Assembly: GCA_029817715.1 (NCBI GenBank)
Contig: JARUPY010000090.1
Coordinates: 1,240,001 to 1,304,000 of the forward strand
Length of the DNA: 64,000 nt
Direction of reading: 5' to 3'
Source: Melastoma dodecandrum
Taxonomy: Eukaryota; Streptophyta; Magnoliopsida; Myrtales; Melastomataceae
Notes under the pieces: generated by a model
What the model saw: the letters and a program-made list of their open reading frames with translations, nothing else
Databases searched by the model: none
Told to the model about the DNA's origin: nothing
Shown here: positions 1 to 10,062 of the stretch, one piece after another
Numbering within the stretch: position 1 is the first letter of the stretch
Layout: every line of letters starts with the position of its first letter
Program-made: the position numbers and the translations under genes

Positions 1-521
1 GGTTCGTCGAAATCGTCGGCGACGACCGTCAGCGAGCCGTCGCGCGGATCGAACCGCATCACCGCCGGACCGAGCTCGGGCTCCTGGCGCCCACCCTCGT
101 AGTCCGTCTGCAAACCATAGTGCGGATCGGTGAACCAGATCGTGCCGTCCGACTTCACGACGATGTCGTTCGGCGCGTTGAGCCGCTTGCCCTGATAGCG
201 GTCGCAGAGGACGGTGACGCTGCCGTCGTGCTCGAGGCGGGTGACGTTGCGGTCGCGATGCGAGCAGGTGATCAGACGCCCCTCGCGATCGCGCGCGTGG
301 CCGTTGGCGAAGCCGGCCGGCTTGCGCAGGAGCTGCACGCCGTCGGCCTCGCTCCAGCGCATGACGCGGTCGTTCGGCAGGTCCGAGAAGATCAGCATCG
401 CCATGTCGCCGAACCACACCGGACCTTCGGTCCAGCGGAAGCCGTCGCCGAGCTTCTCGAGCGATGCGTTGGAGAGGACGTAGGTCGCAAAGACCGGGTC
501 GACGATCTCGAAGCCGTCCAT
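1..521 (-). CDS. SMP-30/gluconolactonase family protein (3' end cut by window)
   Basis: Sugar-lactone hydrolase-like six-bladed propeller; the family hydrolyses aldonolactones and binds one divalent metal. About 173 N-terminal residues are visible. FRWTEGPVW carries the usual metal-ligand Glu, NAPNDIVVKSDGTIWFTDPHYG carries the conserved Asn/Asp ligands, and a blade repeat (NGHARDREGRLITC) lies between. The start is the ATG at 519-521. It sits 17 bp downstream of the DoxX gene on the same strand, so the two are probably co-transcribed. The C-terminus lies outside the window. The family call is firm; the substrate cannot be read from the sequence. Confidence 0.88.
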   Translation of the reverse strand, partial: MDGFEIVDPVFATYVLSNASLEKLGDGFRWTEGPVWFGDMAMLIFSDLPNDRVMRWSEADGVQLLRKPAGFANGHARDREGRLITCSHRDRNVTRLEHDGSVTVLCDRYQGKRLNAPNDIVVKSDGTIWFTDPHYGLQTDYEGGRQEPELGPAVMRFDPRDGSLTVVADDFDE

Positions 522-538
522 GGCTCGCTTCCCTGACC

Positions 539-997
539 TTACTTCGCCGGCACGGTCTCGCTGTAGGGCGGCGTCGAGGAGAAGGGATGCTCGAGGACCC
601 AGCTGACCGAGGCCAGCGGCGCACCGAGCATGATGAAGCCGAGGCCGCCGACCAGCCCGAAGTTCTTCAAGAAATCCCAGAAATGCGTGCGGCCCTTGCT
701 GTCGCCCGAGGCGAAGAAATCGCCGCAGGCCCAGAACTGGTGATAGAGCAGGGCGGTCACGATGCAGTAGAACGCAAGCAGCGCCGCCGCGGCACGATCG
801 TAGACGCCAGCGACGATCAGCACCGACGTGCCGACCTCGACGATCATCGCCAGCACGAGCAGCACCGCACCCCCCGGCAGGATGCCGCTGTTCGCCTGCT
901 TCAGCGCGCCGTTCCAATTGAAGATCTTGTCGAGCGTCGAAAACGGAAAGATCACGACGAGGCATACGCGAAAGAGGATCTGCGCCAGAACGTTCAA
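539..997 (-). CDS. DoxX family membrane protein
   Basis: A 152-aa integral membrane protein with four hydrophobic segments, starting MNVLAQILFRVCLVVIFPFS and carrying the DoxX-type early motif FSTLDKIFNW. DoxX-like proteins are quinone/redox-associated or of unknown role. The segment GILPGGAVLLVLAMIVEVG and later YHQFWACGDFFA fit the family. It is the first gene of a likely two-gene unit with the gluconolactonase 17 bp downstream. Nothing in the sequence narrows the function further. Confidence 0.85.
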   Translation of the reverse strand: MNVLAQILFRVCLVVIFPFSTLDKIFNWNGALKQANSGILPGGAVLLVLAMIVEVGTSVLIVAGVYDRAAAALLAFYCIVTALLYHQFWACGDFFASGDSKGRTHFWDFLKNFGLVGGLGFIMLGAPLASVSWVLEHPFSSTPPYSETVPAK

Positions 998-1151
998 CTT
1001 ATGCCTCCACGGGACGACGGGCCAAGCTCACGCTCGTTATAGCGCGGCGATGCATCCCGCATGACGGGATGCCCGTGGATGCAGCATTTTTTCTGCCAGC
1101 GGCGCGTGCGGGTCAGCCTGCGCGCAAATCTCGCCGACGGGAGTGGCCGCG

Positions 1152-1760
1152 CTAGCGGCCGCCCTGGATGACGCGCAGATAGGGCCGCATCGTCGGCGTC
1201 GGGTCGCCGAACGACATCGGGCTGACACCCGTCTCCGCGCCGACGGCGAGGGACTGCGGCGCCGCCTCGCGCGCCTCGACGATGCGCAGCGACTTCAGGC
1301 TGAGCGGGCCGATCGGCAGCAGGCCGAGCCAGGCCGGCGTCTCGAGCGGCTTGATGAGGCCGAGGATGCGCGCGTGCGTCTTGCCGTGGTGGCGCAGCGG
1401 CAGGAACATCAGCTCGAAGGCGGCGGCGTCGCGGCCGACGGGCGCCCCGTTGGCGCCGGCCACGACGGGGCAGGCACCGTCCGCCACCGTCATCAGCACG
1501 GCGGCGACGTTGCGGCGCTCGGCGGCCTGCCACAGCGCGAGGAAGTCGCGGCCCTTCTGATCGGCATCGAGCAGGCCGTTGACGCGGGTGCCGGCGAGGC
1601 GGATCGGGAAGCCGCGTGCCAGGTCGACCTCGAGCATGAACGTGTCGGCGAGCACCGAGCGGATCGCCGTCGGTTCGATGTCCGCGCGCTCGGGGGCGCG
1701 CCGGCCGCCGCGCAGCTCGTTCCAATAGGCGAAGAGCTCGCGCGTGGATTGATGTTTCAT
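1152..1760 (-). CDS. PAS_5 domain protein
   Basis: A 202-aa protein starting MKHQSTRELFAYWNELRGGR, matching the PAS_5 family common in Rhizobiales, in which a PAS-like fold covers nearly the whole chain (RSVLADTFMLEVD, FPIRLAGTRVNGL, ELMFLPLRHHG, ARILGLI). These proteins are thought to be small sensory or adaptor proteins; ligand and partner are unknown. The reading frame stays open for a long way upstream, but that extension is the antisense shadow of the plus-strand gene at 1953. The ATG at 1758-1760 is preferred because the family signature begins there. Confidence 0.82.
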   Translation of the reverse strand: MKHQSTRELFAYWNELRGGRRAPERADIEPTAIRSVLADTFMLEVDLARGFPIRLAGTRVNGLLDADQKGRDFLALWQAAERRNVAAVLMTVADGACPVVAGANGAPVGRDAAAFELMFLPLRHHGKTHARILGLIKPLETPAWLGLLPIGPLSLKSLRIVEAREAAPQSLAVGAETGVSPMSFGDPTPTMRPYLRVIQGGR

Positions 1761-1952
1761 ACTGGCTCTCCAGGCTCCGGCACCGTCGGGCCGCGTCCCG
1801 CTCGAAAGCGCTCGCGGCTCAAAACGACACCGATGCGCGTTCGATCGTGCTGTCCGTCCCTGCGGCAGCAGCCCGTATGCCAGGCGCCGGCGCCTTCGCG
1901 CCGCACAAATTCGCCGCAAAGCCACTTGAGGTTCAACGGCTTGGGGCCGATC

Positions 1953-3446
1953 ATGCCCGCTACACACGCCACGGGAGAGCGCGCCACGCCGCAGGACCGA
2001 GCGATATCCTTGGGCCGCCGCTGGCCGGCCTCCGCCTGCGAAGCGCTGCGCCTCGCGCTCGTTCCTCTCTGCGTCGTCGTCGCCGTCGCGGTGCGCCGCA
2101 GGGTCGCCGCCGACGATCTCAGCGATGCCGCCGATCTCGCGCTGACCGCTGGCGCCCTTCTCTTCGTCCTCGCCGCGCTCGGCATCTCCTTCCGGCTCGC
2201 ACGCCCCGGCCGCGGGCTCGCGCGGCAGGCCGTCCCGGTCGCCCTGGTCCTCGTCGCCGGCATGTTCGTCGCGCGCAGCTTCGCCGACGTGTCGATCGAG
2301 ATGCGCAGCCTCGGCGCGCCCCGCGACGGTGTCGCGGCGGTGGTCGCGCTCGGGCCCGACGGCACCGACGTCCGCTTCTCCGGCGAGATCCAGGAGGGCG
2401 ACGCGGCGCGGCTCGCGGCGCTTCTTTCCCTGCACCCCCGCGTGACGCGCATCCACCTCACCAGCGAGGGCGGCCTCGCCGACGAGGGCCAGGCGCTCGG
2501 CGCGGTGATCGCGAGCCATCGCTTGACGACCTACGTGCCGGACTATTGCGTCTCGGCCTGCACGCTTGCCTTCGTCGGCGGCCGCGAGCGCCTCGCGCTG
2601 CGCGACGCCCGCCTCGGCTTCCACGCGCCGTTCGAGGAAGGGCTGTTCGGCCAGACCTTCGTCGGTGACGCGAGCACCGTCCGCGCCGCCTATCGCGCCG
2701 CGGGGGTGACCGAGAGCTTCATCGACGAGGCGCTCGCCGCTGCGCCAGACGACATGTGGTTCCCCGATCCGGATCGTTTGACCGAAAGCGGCGTCGTCAC
2801 CGCCTATGTCGATCGCGACCAGCTACCCGATTCGAACCTCGATGGAGCCGCGACGCTGGCTGGCGCGCGCGCGGCGGTGCTGCGCAACGTGCCGATCCTC
2901 TCCGGCCTCGCCACGACGACGCCGGCGCTCGTCGACCGCATCGCCGGCTGGTACCTCGAGGCCTATCGGCACGATTGGTCGGAGGCGCGCATCGTCGGCG
3001 GTCTCCACGCCTTGTCCGACAGTGCCGTGGCGCTTGCCGCGGCCGGCGCCAATGACAGAACGCTCGTCGATCTCGCGCGGGTTCTTTCTACGGCGATGGA
3101 GTCTGCCGACAAGGCGACCTGCGTGGCGATCGGCGCCAACGGCGATCTCGTCACCGCCGTCGAGCAGGACGGCGACAAGGACGGCTCCGTTGCGAAGGTC
3201 GCAGCACTGCTCGGCGCCGCGATGACGGGACCGCGGGTCGGCACGCCGCATGCGGGCGAGAGCATGAAGCCGACTTCGATCGCGTTTGCTGGCGGTCAGG
3301 CGGCGAGCTGCGGGGCGCTGCGGCGCGCCTATCGCGGCGCGCTGGCGCGTCCGGTCCCGGAGGCCGCCGCGCTGCTGCGCCCGCGGTTTCGGGAATGGGC
3401 GCGGCGCTCGGTCGTGACCCTCGCCGCGGCGATCTCCGATCCCTAG
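1953..3446 (+). CDS. Membrane protein with ClpP/SppA-like serine protease domain
   Basis: Predicted 497 aa from the ATG at 1953; the frame is open further upstream but runs antisense through the PAS gene. Three hydrophobic helices lie near residues 31-48, 58-77 and 90-106, followed by a ClpP-fold segment: IHLTSEGG, then [13 protein letters not shown] with the likely nucleophile Ser, then ARLGFHAP. This is the layout of periplasmic ClpP-like proteins of alphaproteobacteria. The C-terminal ~200 residues are unassigned. Its last 4 bases overlap the stop of convergent gpmA. The fold is likely; protease activity is inferred from the motifs. Confidence 0.75.
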   Translation: MPATHATGERATPQDRAISLGRRWPASACEALRLALVPLCVVVAVAVRRRVAADDLSDAADLALTAGALLFVLAALGISFRLARPGRGLARQAVPVALVLVAGMFVARSFADVSIEMRSLGAPRDGVAAVVALGPDGTDVRFSGEIQEGDAARLAALLSLHPRVTRIHLTSEGGLADEGQALGAVIASHRLTTYVPDYCVSACTLAFVGGRERLALRDARLGFHAPFEEGLFGQTFVGDASTVRAAYRAAGVTESFIDEALAAAPDDMWFPDPDRLTESGVVTAYVDRDQLPDSNLDGAATLAGARAAVLRNVPILSGLATTTPALVDRIAGWYLEAYRHDWSEARIVGGLHALSDSAVALAAAGANDRTLVDLARVLSTAMESADKATCVAIGANGDLVTAVEQDGDKDGSVAKVAALLGAAMTGPRVGTPHAGESMKPTSIAFAGGQAASCGALRRAYRGALARPVPEAAALLRPRFREWARRSVVTLAAAISDP

Positions 3447-4090
3447 GCGTCCGGGCCGTGATGCTCGGTGTCGGTGTCGAGCACGACCTTCGATTTCACC
3501 GTCGCGTCGGTGTTCAGCGTGTAGACGATCGGCACGCCGGTCGCGATCTCGACGCGCACGATCTCCGACGGGTCGAGCCCGTCGAGCACCATGACCAGCG
3601 CCCGCAGGCTGTTGCCGTGCGCCGCGACGAGCGTGCGCTCGCCGCGCAGCACCCCCGGCAGGATCGCCTGGCAATAATAGGGGACGACCCGGGCAACCGT
3701 GTCGCGCAGGCTCTCGCCGCCGGGCGGCCGCGTGTCGTAGGAGCGGCGCCAGATGTGGACCTGCTCCTCGCCGAATTTCGCGCGCGCCTCGTCCTTGTTG
3801 AGGCCGGAGAGGTCGCCGTAGTCGCGCTCGCGCAGCGCGCCCTTCGTCACGCACGGCAGGTCGTTCTGGCCGAGCGCGTCGAGCGCCGTCGTCATCGTGT
3901 TTTGCGCGCGCTTGAGGTCGGAGACGTAGCCCCGGTCGAACACCAGACCGTGGGCCTTCAAGGCACGGCCGGCCGCCGCGGCCTCCTCGACGCCGAGCGG
4001 CGTCAGCCCCGGATCGCGCCAGCCGGTGAAGAGGTTCTTCGCGTTCCAGTCGCTCTGGCCGTGGCGGAGCAGGACGAGCGTGTGGTCCAT
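3443..4090 (-). CDS. gpmA: 2,3-bisphosphoglycerate-dependent phosphoglycerate mutase
   Basis: Glycolytic/gluconeogenic enzyme interconverting 3- and 2-phosphoglycerate. The 215-aa length matches the short alphaproteobacterial form. [18 protein letters not shown] holds the catalytic phospho-accepting His and the Asn/Thr substrate residues, [14 protein letters not shown] holds the acid/base Glu, and [12 protein letters not shown] carries the second His. The start [11 protein letters not shown] is standard. It is downstream of dapB on the same strand with a 12-bp gap, an arrangement typical of Rhizobiales, so the two probably form an operon. Confidence 0.96.
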   Translation of the reverse strand: MDHTLVLLRHGQSDWNAKNLFTGWRDPGLTPLGVEEAAAAGRALKAHGLVFDRGYVSDLKRAQNTMTTALDALGQNDLPCVTKGALRERDYGDLSGLNKDEARAKFGEEQVHIWRRSYDTRPPGGESLRDTVARVVPYYCQAILPGVLRGERTLVAAHGNSLRALVMVLDGLDPSEIVRVEIATGVPIVYTLNTDATVKSKVVLDTDTEHHGPDA

Positions 4091-4102
4091 TCTCGATCTT
4101 CC

Positions 4103-4915
4103 TTACGCGGTCAGGCCGAGGACGTCGGCCATCGAATAGTGTCCCGGCTTCTTGCCCTGCGCCCAGAGCGCCGCCTTCAACGCGCCGCGTGCAAAAATCG
4201 CGCGATCCTCGGCGCGGTGGGTCAGCTCGAGGCGTTCGCCGGGACCGGCGAGGATCACGCTGTGGTCGCCGACGACGGTGCCGCCGCGCAACGCCGCGAA
4301 GCCGATCTTGCCGCTCTCGCGCGCCCCGGTCAGGCCGTCGCGGCCGCGCACGGCGCGATCGGCGAGGCGCGCGTCGAGGCCGTCCGCGGCGGCCTCGCCG
4401 AGCAGCAGCGCGGTGCCCGACGGCGCGTCGACCTTCATGCGGTGGTGCATCTCGACGATCTCGATGTCGAAGGTCTCGCCGAGCGCTGCGGCCGCCTGAC
4501 GCACCAAGCCGGCGAGCAGGTTGACGCCGAGGCTCATGTTGCCCGAGCGCACGATGGTCGCGTGGCGCGACGCCGCCTCGATCGCCGCGAGATGGTCGGG
4601 CGCGAAGCCGGTGGTGCCGATGACATGGACGATGCGCGCCTGCGCGGCCAGCGCCGACAGCGCGACGCTCGTCGCCGGGGTCGAGAAGTCGATGATGCCC
4701 TGCGCGTCGACGACCAGCGGCAAGGCGTCGTCGGTGATCTCGATGCCGCTCGGCGGCAGGCCGGCCAGCGTGCCGGCGTCCTGCCCCAGCGCCGGCGAGC
4801 CCGCCTGCTCGAGCGCTCCCGACAGGACCGCGCCCTCGGTCTCCCCGATCAGGCGCGTGATGGTGCGGCCCATGCGTCCGGCCGCACCGACCACGACGAG
4901 ACGCATATCCGACAT
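4103..4915 (-). CDS. dapB: 4-hydroxy-tetrahydrodipicolinate reductase
   Basis: NAD(P)H-dependent step of the diaminopimelate/lysine pathway, supplying meso-DAP for peptidoglycan. Predicted 270 aa. The Rossmann motif is [13 protein letters not shown] near residues 7-19, DFSTPATSV is the dinucleotide-side loop, and [19 protein letters not shown] is the catalytic/substrate signature. The ATG at 4913-4915 ([10 protein letters not shown]) is chosen; the frame continues upstream only as a shadow of the aldo/keto reductase. It is followed by gpmA on the same strand. Confidence 0.96.
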   Translation of the reverse strand: MSDMRLVVVGAAGRMGRTITRLIGETEGAVLSGALEQAGSPALGQDAGTLAGLPPSGIEITDDALPLVVDAQGIIDFSTPATSVALSALAAQARIVHVIGTTGFAPDHLAAIEAASRHATIVRSGNMSLGVNLLAGLVRQAAAALGETFDIEIVEMHHRMKVDAPSGTALLLGEAAADGLDARLADRAVRGRDGLTGARESGKIGFAALRGGTVVGDHSVILAGPGERLELTHRAEDRAIFARGALKAALWAQGKKPGHYSMADVLGLTA

Positions 4916-4973
4916 GAGAACCCCTGCGAGCGGTGGCTTTCTATAGAGCCGCTCGCCTCGGATGCAAACGAGC

Positions 4974-5849
4974 TCAGTCGGCGGCGTCGGCAATCCCGTC
5001 GAGGGCCTCGGTCGCCTCTCGCGGCAGCTCGATTTCGGCAACGGCGAGGTTTTCGCGCAGATGCGCGCGCGAGGACGTGCCGGGGATGAGCAGGATGTTC
5101 GGCGAGCGCTGCGCGAGCCACGCCAGCGCCACCTGCAGCGGCGTCGCGCCGAGCGCGCCCGCGACCTCGTCGAGCGCCTGCGACTGCAGCGGGCTGAAGC
5201 CGCCGAGCGGGAAGAACGGCACGTAGGCGATGCCGTCGGCAGCGAGCCGGTCGACGAGCGCGTCGTCCTCGCGGTGGGCGAGATTGTACTGGTTCTGCAC
5301 GCAGACGATGTCGACGATCCTGCGACCCGCCTCGATCTGTGTCGCGGTGGCGTTGCTGAGCCCGACATGGCGGACGAGCCCCTCGCGCTGCAGGTCGGCG
5401 AGTACGCCGAGCGGCTCCTCGATCGGGCCTTCCGCCGGCCCGTGGACATCGAACATCAGGCGCAGGTTGACGACGTCGAGCGCCTCGACGCCGAGGTTGC
5501 GCAGGTTGTCGTGCACCGCCCGGGTCAGGTCCTCGCGCGAGAAGGCGGGGTTCCAGGATTTGTCGCTGCCGCGCCGGGCGCCGATCTTGGTCACCAGCAC
5601 GAGGTCGGACGGGTAGGGCGCGAGCGCCTCCCTGATGAGTTGGTTGACGACATGCGGCCCGTAGAAGTCGCTGGTGTCGATGTGATTGACGCCCTGCGAA
5701 ACGGCCTCGCGCAGCACGGCGAGCGCCGCGGCATGGTCCTTCGGCGGACCGTAGACGCCGGGGCCGGCGAGCTGCATCGCGCCGTAGCCAAGCCGCCGCA
5801 CCGTACGGTCGCCTAGCGTGAACGTGCCGAGCTTGTCGATTGCAGGCAT
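4974..5849 (-). CDS. Aldo/keto reductase, YdbC-like
   Basis: Predicted 291-aa NADPH-dependent oxidoreductase of the aldo/keto reductase superfamily. RLGYGAMQL opens the barrel, IDTSDFYGP has the catalytic Asp and Tyr, LVTKIG the Lys, and [14 protein letters not shown] is the nucleotide-binding C-terminal motif. Where classical members have the catalytic His, this protein reads LDVVNLR, as in the YdbC subgroup. The ATG at 5847-5849 is preceded by a strong GGAGGAG ribosome site. It is divergent from a LysR gene across 95 bp, suggesting control by that regulator. Substrate unknown. Confidence 0.9.
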   Translation of the reverse strand: MPAIDKLGTFTLGDRTVRRLGYGAMQLAGPGVYGPPKDHAAALAVLREAVSQGVNHIDTSDFYGPHVVNQLIREALAPYPSDLVLVTKIGARRGSDKSWNPAFSREDLTRAVHDNLRNLGVEALDVVNLRLMFDVHGPAEGPIEEPLGVLADLQREGLVRHVGLSNATATQIEAGRRIVDIVCVQNQYNLAHREDDALVDRLAADGIAYVPFFPLGGFSPLQSQALDEVAGALGATPLQVALAWLAQRSPNILLIPGTSSRAHLRENLAVAEIELPREATEALDGIADAAD

Positions 5850-5944
5850 GGACCGTCTCCTCCTGTTGAGATCCGTGACGTAGCTCTTGCCCGCTCGTGC
5901 GATAAGCCGGAGATATCGGGACGAGCTGTGCGGAATGGCGTACA

Positions 5945-6850
5945 ATGGCGACCGACGTGCGTGATCTGCAGGCTTTTCTCGCGGTGGCGCGGGCCGGCGG
6001 CTTTCGCGGCGGCGCGCTCAAGGCCGGTGCCAGCGCCTCCGCCTTGAGCGAGGCGGTCCGCCGCCTCGAACGCCAGCTCGGCGTCCGTCTGCTCAACCGG
6101 ACGACGCGCAGCGTCTCGCCGACGGAAGTCGGGGCGCGGCTCATCGAGCGGCTGACGCCCGCGCTCGCCGAGGTCGAATCGGCGCTCGACGTCGTGAACC
6201 TCTATCGCGAGCGCCCGGCCGGCACGCTGCGCCTCAATGTGCCGACCGCCGTCTCGAAGCTGGTGCTGCCGGCGATCATCCCTGGCTTCCTCGCCGCCTA
6301 CCCCGAGATCAAGCTCGAGGTGCTCGCGGAGGAAAGCTTCGTCGATCTGATCGCTGCGGGCTGCGACGCCGGCGTGCGCTACGACGAGCGGCTGGAGCAG
6401 GACATGGTGGCGATCCCCATCGGGCCGCGCGTGCAACGCTTCGCGTTGGGCGCTGCGCCCGCCTATCTCGAGCGGCGGGGGCGGCCCGCGCATCCCCGCG
6501 ACCTTCTCGGCCATGACTGCCTGTGCGGCCGCTTCCCGAGCGGGGCCACCGTCGTCTGGGAGCTTCAGCGCGGCGAGGAGATCGTCCGCATCGAGCCGCA
6601 AGGCCCGCTTCTGGTCAGCCTCGGCACCGCGACGGACCTGGCGGTGGAGGCGGCGGTCGCCGGCGTCGGCGTTGTCGCGCTCTTCGAGGACTGGCTCAGA
6701 CCCTTCTTCGAGAGCGGGGCGCTTGAGCCCGTCCTCGAAGAATGGTGGCAGCCCTTCCCGGGGCCGTTCCTCTACTACCCCGGTCGCCGCCTGGTGCCGG
6801 CGCCGCTGCGCGCCTTCATTGATTACGTCAGGGCATCTCCTACGCGCTGA
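5945..6850 (+). CDS. LysR family transcriptional regulator
   Basis: A 301-aa LTTR. The winged helix-turn-helix covers residues ~1-60 (DLQAFLAVARAGGFRGGALKAGASASALSEAVRRLERQLGVRLLNRTTRSV), followed by a substrate-binding domain (LRLNVPTAVSKLVLPAIIPGFLAAYPEI). This is the CrgA/YafC-like group. It is divergent from the aldo/keto reductase, the classic LTTR arrangement, so that gene is the likely target. Effector unknown. Confidence 0.93.
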   Translation: MATDVRDLQAFLAVARAGGFRGGALKAGASASALSEAVRRLERQLGVRLLNRTTRSVSPTEVGARLIERLTPALAEVESALDVVNLYRERPAGTLRLNVPTAVSKLVLPAIIPGFLAAYPEIKLEVLAEESFVDLIAAGCDAGVRYDERLEQDMVAIPIGPRVQRFALGAAPAYLERRGRPAHPRDLLGHDCLCGRFPSGATVVWELQRGEEIVRIEPQGPLLVSLGTATDLAVEAAVAGVGVVALFEDWLRPFFESGALEPVLEEWWQPFPGPFLYYPGRRLVPAPLRAFIDYVRASPTR

Positions 6851-6946
6851 CGCCAAAGTTCGACCCTTGCCGCCTTGGAAAAGCGCCGCGCGTCTGCAAT
6901 ACGCGGCGCGAGGCGATATCCGGGATCGCCGGGAGGTGCGCGCGAG

Positions 6947-8512
6947 ATGCTTGGCATGAGCCTAGGCCAGACAAATCAAGGCTCTGCCGATGCGCGCCGC
7001 GATCTGAAGCAGCAGCTGCCGCTGATCGGCGGATTCGTGCTCCTGCTCCTCGTCGCGGCGGGGGCGATGATGCTGGTCATCACCAACCAGCACTTCGCCG
7101 AGGGCGTCGCGCATACGCTCGAAGTTCGCTCGACGGCCTGCCGCCTCCTCGTTCAGGCGCAGGACGCGGAGACCGGCCAGCGTGGCTTCCTGCTGACGGG
7201 GAACCGCGTCTACCTCGATCCCTACGAGCAGGGCCGGCTCGCCGCGCCGAAGGCCCTTGCGGATCTGCGGCGGCTCGTCGACGGCAACGCCGTGCAGCTC
7301 GCGGAAGTCGCGCGCCTGGAGGTCGCGCTGAACGCCAAGCTCGCCGAACTGGCGAAGACGGTCGACCTTGCCAGCAAGGGCGACCACGACGCCGCCATCG
7401 CGCGGGTCAAGCAGAACACCGGCAACACCCTGATGCAGGACATCCGCAACTCGATCGACCTGATCGAGGACGAGGAGGGCCGCAACGAGGGCAAGCAGAT
7501 GACGGTGCTCTCGGTGAGCAACAAGCTTCTGGCCGCCGCCTCGCTCGCCGGCCTGGTCATCGTCGTCGCGCTCGCCGGCTACGCCATCCTTGCCAACAGC
7601 CGCGCGACCCGCCGCCTCCTCGCCGCGCAGGACGCGCTGCGCGACACCAACGAGAACCTCGAGGCGATCGTCGCCGACCGCGTCAGCGAGCTGCAGAACG
7701 CCAACGAGGAGATCCAGCGCTTCGCCTATATCGTCAGCCACGACCTGCGCGCGCCCCTCGTCAACGTGATGGGCTTCACGAGCGAGCTCGACGCCGCGCG
7801 CGCCGACATCGCGCAGTTCCTGGCCGACGTCGAGCGCGAGGCGCCGGCGCTCGTCACCGCGGATCGACGCGCGACGATCCTCACCGACCTGCCCGAGGCG
7901 CTCGGCTTCATCCGCTCCTCGACGGCCAAGATGGACCGGCTGATCAACGCCATCCTCAAGCTGTCGCGCGAGGGACGCCGCGTCCTCACCCCGGAGGAGA
8001 TCGACCTTCGCGCCCTCGCCACGGCGCAGGGCGAGAGCCTGTCGCAGCAGCTCGAGAGCGCCGAGGCGAAGCTCGTCGTGGCCGAGGATCTGCCGAATCT
8101 CGTATCCGACAGGCTGGCGATCGAGCAGATCTTCGGCAACCTGATCGAGAATGCGGTCAAATATCTGAAGGCTGGGCGGCCTGGCCTGATCGAGGTGCGC
8201 GGACGCCGGCAGGGCGCCTACGTGCATTACGAGATCGAGGACAACGGCCGCGGCATCGACGCCAAGGACTACGAACGCGTGTTCGAGCTGTTCCGTCGCT
8301 CCGGCGAGCAGGACAAGCCCGGCGAGGGCATCGGCCTCGCCTATGTGCGTAACCTCGCCCGTCGACTGGGCGGCAATGTTGCGGTCCGCTCGGAATTCGG
8401 CAAGGGTTCGACGTTCACGGTCACGCTGCCGGCCACATTCAACACGCGGTCGGCCAAGCCGACGGCCGCCGCAAAGCAAGCTCCCGCCGCCCCTAAGACG
8501 AGAGCTGCCTGA
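6947..8512 (+). CDS. CHASE3 sensor histidine kinase
   Basis: A 521-aa membrane kinase, first gene of a three-gene signalling operon. A transmembrane helix near residues 28-48 and a second near 190-212 flank a periplasmic CHASE3 domain (ETGQRGFLLTGNRVYLDPYEQG). A short coiled region leads to HisKA (FAYIVSHDLRAPLVNVMGF, phospho-His in SHDLR) and HATPase_c (NLIENAVKYL, DNGRGID, GEGIGLAYV). The ATG at 6947 follows GGGAGG by about 10 bp; a TTG in frame at 6875 is less likely. The stop overlaps the next start (ATGA). The architecture resembles kinases paired with Rcp1-type receivers. Confidence 0.92.
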   Translation: MLGMSLGQTNQGSADARRDLKQQLPLIGGFVLLLLVAAGAMMLVITNQHFAEGVAHTLEVRSTACRLLVQAQDAETGQRGFLLTGNRVYLDPYEQGRLAAPKALADLRRLVDGNAVQLAEVARLEVALNAKLAELAKTVDLASKGDHDAAIARVKQNTGNTLMQDIRNSIDLIEDEEGRNEGKQMTVLSVSNKLLAAASLAGLVIVVALAGYAILANSRATRRLLAAQDALRDTNENLEAIVADRVSELQNANEEIQRFAYIVSHDLRAPLVNVMGFTSELDAARADIAQFLADVEREAPALVTADRRATILTDLPEALGFIRSSTAKMDRLINAILKLSREGRRVLTPEEIDLRALATAQGESLSQQLESAEAKLVVAEDLPNLVSDRLAIEQIFGNLIENAVKYLKAGRPGLIEVRGRRQGAYVHYEIEDNGRGIDAKDYERVFELFRRSGEQDKPGEGIGLAYVRNLARRLGGNVAVRSEFGKGSTFTVTLPATFNTRSAKPTAAAKQAPAAPKTRAA

Positions 8513-8940
8513 TGTCCCAGATCCCCGTCGAAATCGTCATGATCGAGGACGACCCCGGTCATGCGCGATTGATCGAGAAGAACATCCGCCGCGCCGGCGT
8601 CAACAACGCCATCGTGCATTTCGAGAGCGGCACGGCGGCGCTGCGTCATCTGTTCGAGCCGGCGGTCCGCAACAACGGGCCGTTGCTCGTGCTGCTCGAC
8701 CTCAACCTGCCCGACATGAGCGGCACGGACATCCTGGAGAAGATCAAGTCCGACGACCGCCTCAGGCACGCCCCCGTCGTGATCCTGACAACGACGGACG
8801 ACCAGCGCGAGATCCAGCGCTGCTACGCGCTCGGCTGCAACGTCTACATTACGAAGCCGGTCGAGTACGAGACCTTCGCCACGGCGATCCGCCAGCTCGG
8901 CCTGTTCCTCTCGATCATGCAGGTGCCAGAGCAGCCATGA
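8512..8940 (+). CDS. Single-domain response regulator, Rcp1-like
   Basis: A 142-aa stand-alone receiver. Acidic pocket MIEDDPGHARLIEKNIRRAG, phospho-acceptor Asp in LLDLNLPDMSGTDIL, conserved Thr/Lys in ILTTTDDQ and ITKPVEYETF. It has no output domain and belongs to the Rcp1/CheY-like group whose insertions follow phytochrome or CHASE3 kinases. Its start overlaps the upstream kinase stop and its stop overlaps the next ATG, so translation is coupled. Likely a phosphate shuttle between the two kinases; this role is inferred. Confidence 0.93.
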   Translation: MSQIPVEIVMIEDDPGHARLIEKNIRRAGVNNAIVHFESGTAALRHLFEPAVRNNGPLLVLLDLNLPDMSGTDILEKIKSDDRLRHAPVVILTTTDDQREIQRCYALGCNVYITKPVEYETFATAIRQLGLFLSIMQVPEQP

Positions 8941-9995
8941 GCGAAAGCCACGGCACGACGCGGCTGCTCTACATCGACGACGACGCGGCTCTGCGTCGTC
9001 TCGTGCAGCGCCAGCTGTCGCGCCAGGGCTACGAGGTCGTGCTCGCCGACGGCGGCGCCGAAGGGCTGGACCTGCTCCGCCGCGAGCGGTTCGACGCCGT
9101 CGCGCTCGACCATTTCATGCCCGGCAAGGAGGGGCTCGAGGTCCTCGCCGAGATCCAGCCGATGCCGGACCACCCTCCCGTCGTCTACGTCTCGGGGTCC
9201 GACGAGGGGCGCATCGCGATCGCCGCGCTCAAGGCCGGCGCCGCGGATTACGTGATCAAGGACGTCGGCGGTGTCTTCGTCGAGCTTTTGCAGAACGCCA
9301 TCGACGGCGCCGTCGCGCAGGAGCGGCTGCGGCGCCAGAAGATCGATGCCGAACGCGAGATGCGCGAGGCGCGCGAGCGGGCGGAGGCGATGCTGCGCGA
9401 GGTCAACCACCGCGTCGCCAACTCGCTGGCGCTCGTCGGCTCCTTCGTCTTCCTGCAGCAGAAGGCGCTGGCGCCGGATCAGCGCGAGGCGCGGGCGGCG
9501 CTGGCCGACGTGCAGGTGCGCATCAGCGCGATCGCCCAGATCCACCGCCGCCTCTACACCTCGGACGATGTCTCGGTCATCGAGATGGACGCCTATCTGC
9601 AGGCGCTGATCGAGGAGCTCGGCACGGCGCTGCGCGCGCAGGGCACCGAGCATCCGATCCGGCTCGTGGCCGAGCCCGTGCAGATGGCGACGGACCGCGC
9701 GGTGTCGCTCGGCGTCATCGTCACCGAGCTCGTCACCAACGCCTTCAAGTACGCTTATCCCGCGGGCCAGCCCGGCGAGATCAGGGTCGTGCTGCGCCGC
9801 GAGCCGGAGGCGCTGTCGCTCGTCGTCGAGGACGACGGCGTCGGCATCGCCGCCGGCCAGGCGCCGAAGGGCACCGGTCTCGGCACGCGGATCGTCCGCG
9901 CCATGGTCGCAAGCCTCAAGGCCAGCCGCAGCGACGACCCGAGCCACCGCGGGACCCGCGTGATCATGTCGATCCCGACCATCGTGCCTGCGTAG
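8937..9995 (+). CDS. Hybrid receiver - HWE/HisKA_2 histidine kinase
   Basis: Predicted 352-aa soluble protein. An N-terminal receiver (residues ~8-120: LYIDDDAALRRL, VALDHFMPGKEGL, DYVIKD) is joined by a coiled-coil linker to an HWE/HisKA_2-type kinase (EVNHRVANSLALVGSFVFLQ with the phospho-His) and an HATPase domain (VTELVTNAFKYAYP, EDDGVGI, GLGTRIV). The family is typical of alphaproteobacterial general stress and light signalling. It is the last gene of the operon, starting inside the stop of the receiver gene. No transmembrane helix, so input probably comes through the receiver. Confidence 0.93.
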   Translation: MSESHGTTRLLYIDDDAALRRLVQRQLSRQGYEVVLADGGAEGLDLLRRERFDAVALDHFMPGKEGLEVLAEIQPMPDHPPVVYVSGSDEGRIAIAALKAGAADYVIKDVGGVFVELLQNAIDGAVAQERLRRQKIDAEREMREARERAEAMLREVNHRVANSLALVGSFVFLQQKALAPDQREARAALADVQVRISAIAQIHRRLYTSDDVSVIEMDAYLQALIEELGTALRAQGTEHPIRLVAEPVQMATDRAVSLGVIVTELVTNAFKYAYPAGQPGEIRVVLRREPEALSLVVEDDGVGIAAGQAPKGTGLGTRIVRAMVASLKASRSDDPSHRGTRVIMSIPTIVPA

Positions 9996-10007
9996 ACCTC
10001 GAAAGAA

Positions 10008-10038
10008 AAGGCCCCGGCCCTTTCGGGACCGGCGCCTT
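10008..10038. terminator. Stem-loop between convergent signalling operon and carD
   Basis: An imperfect hairpin with a TTTC loop pairs AAGGCCCCGGCCC with GGGACCGGCGCCTT. In the minus direction the stem is followed by TTTTCTTTC, so it works better as the carD terminator; it may also stop the plus-strand operon. Confidence 0.7.
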
Positions 10039-10062
10039 CTGATGTCTTGAAAGCCTAGGGGC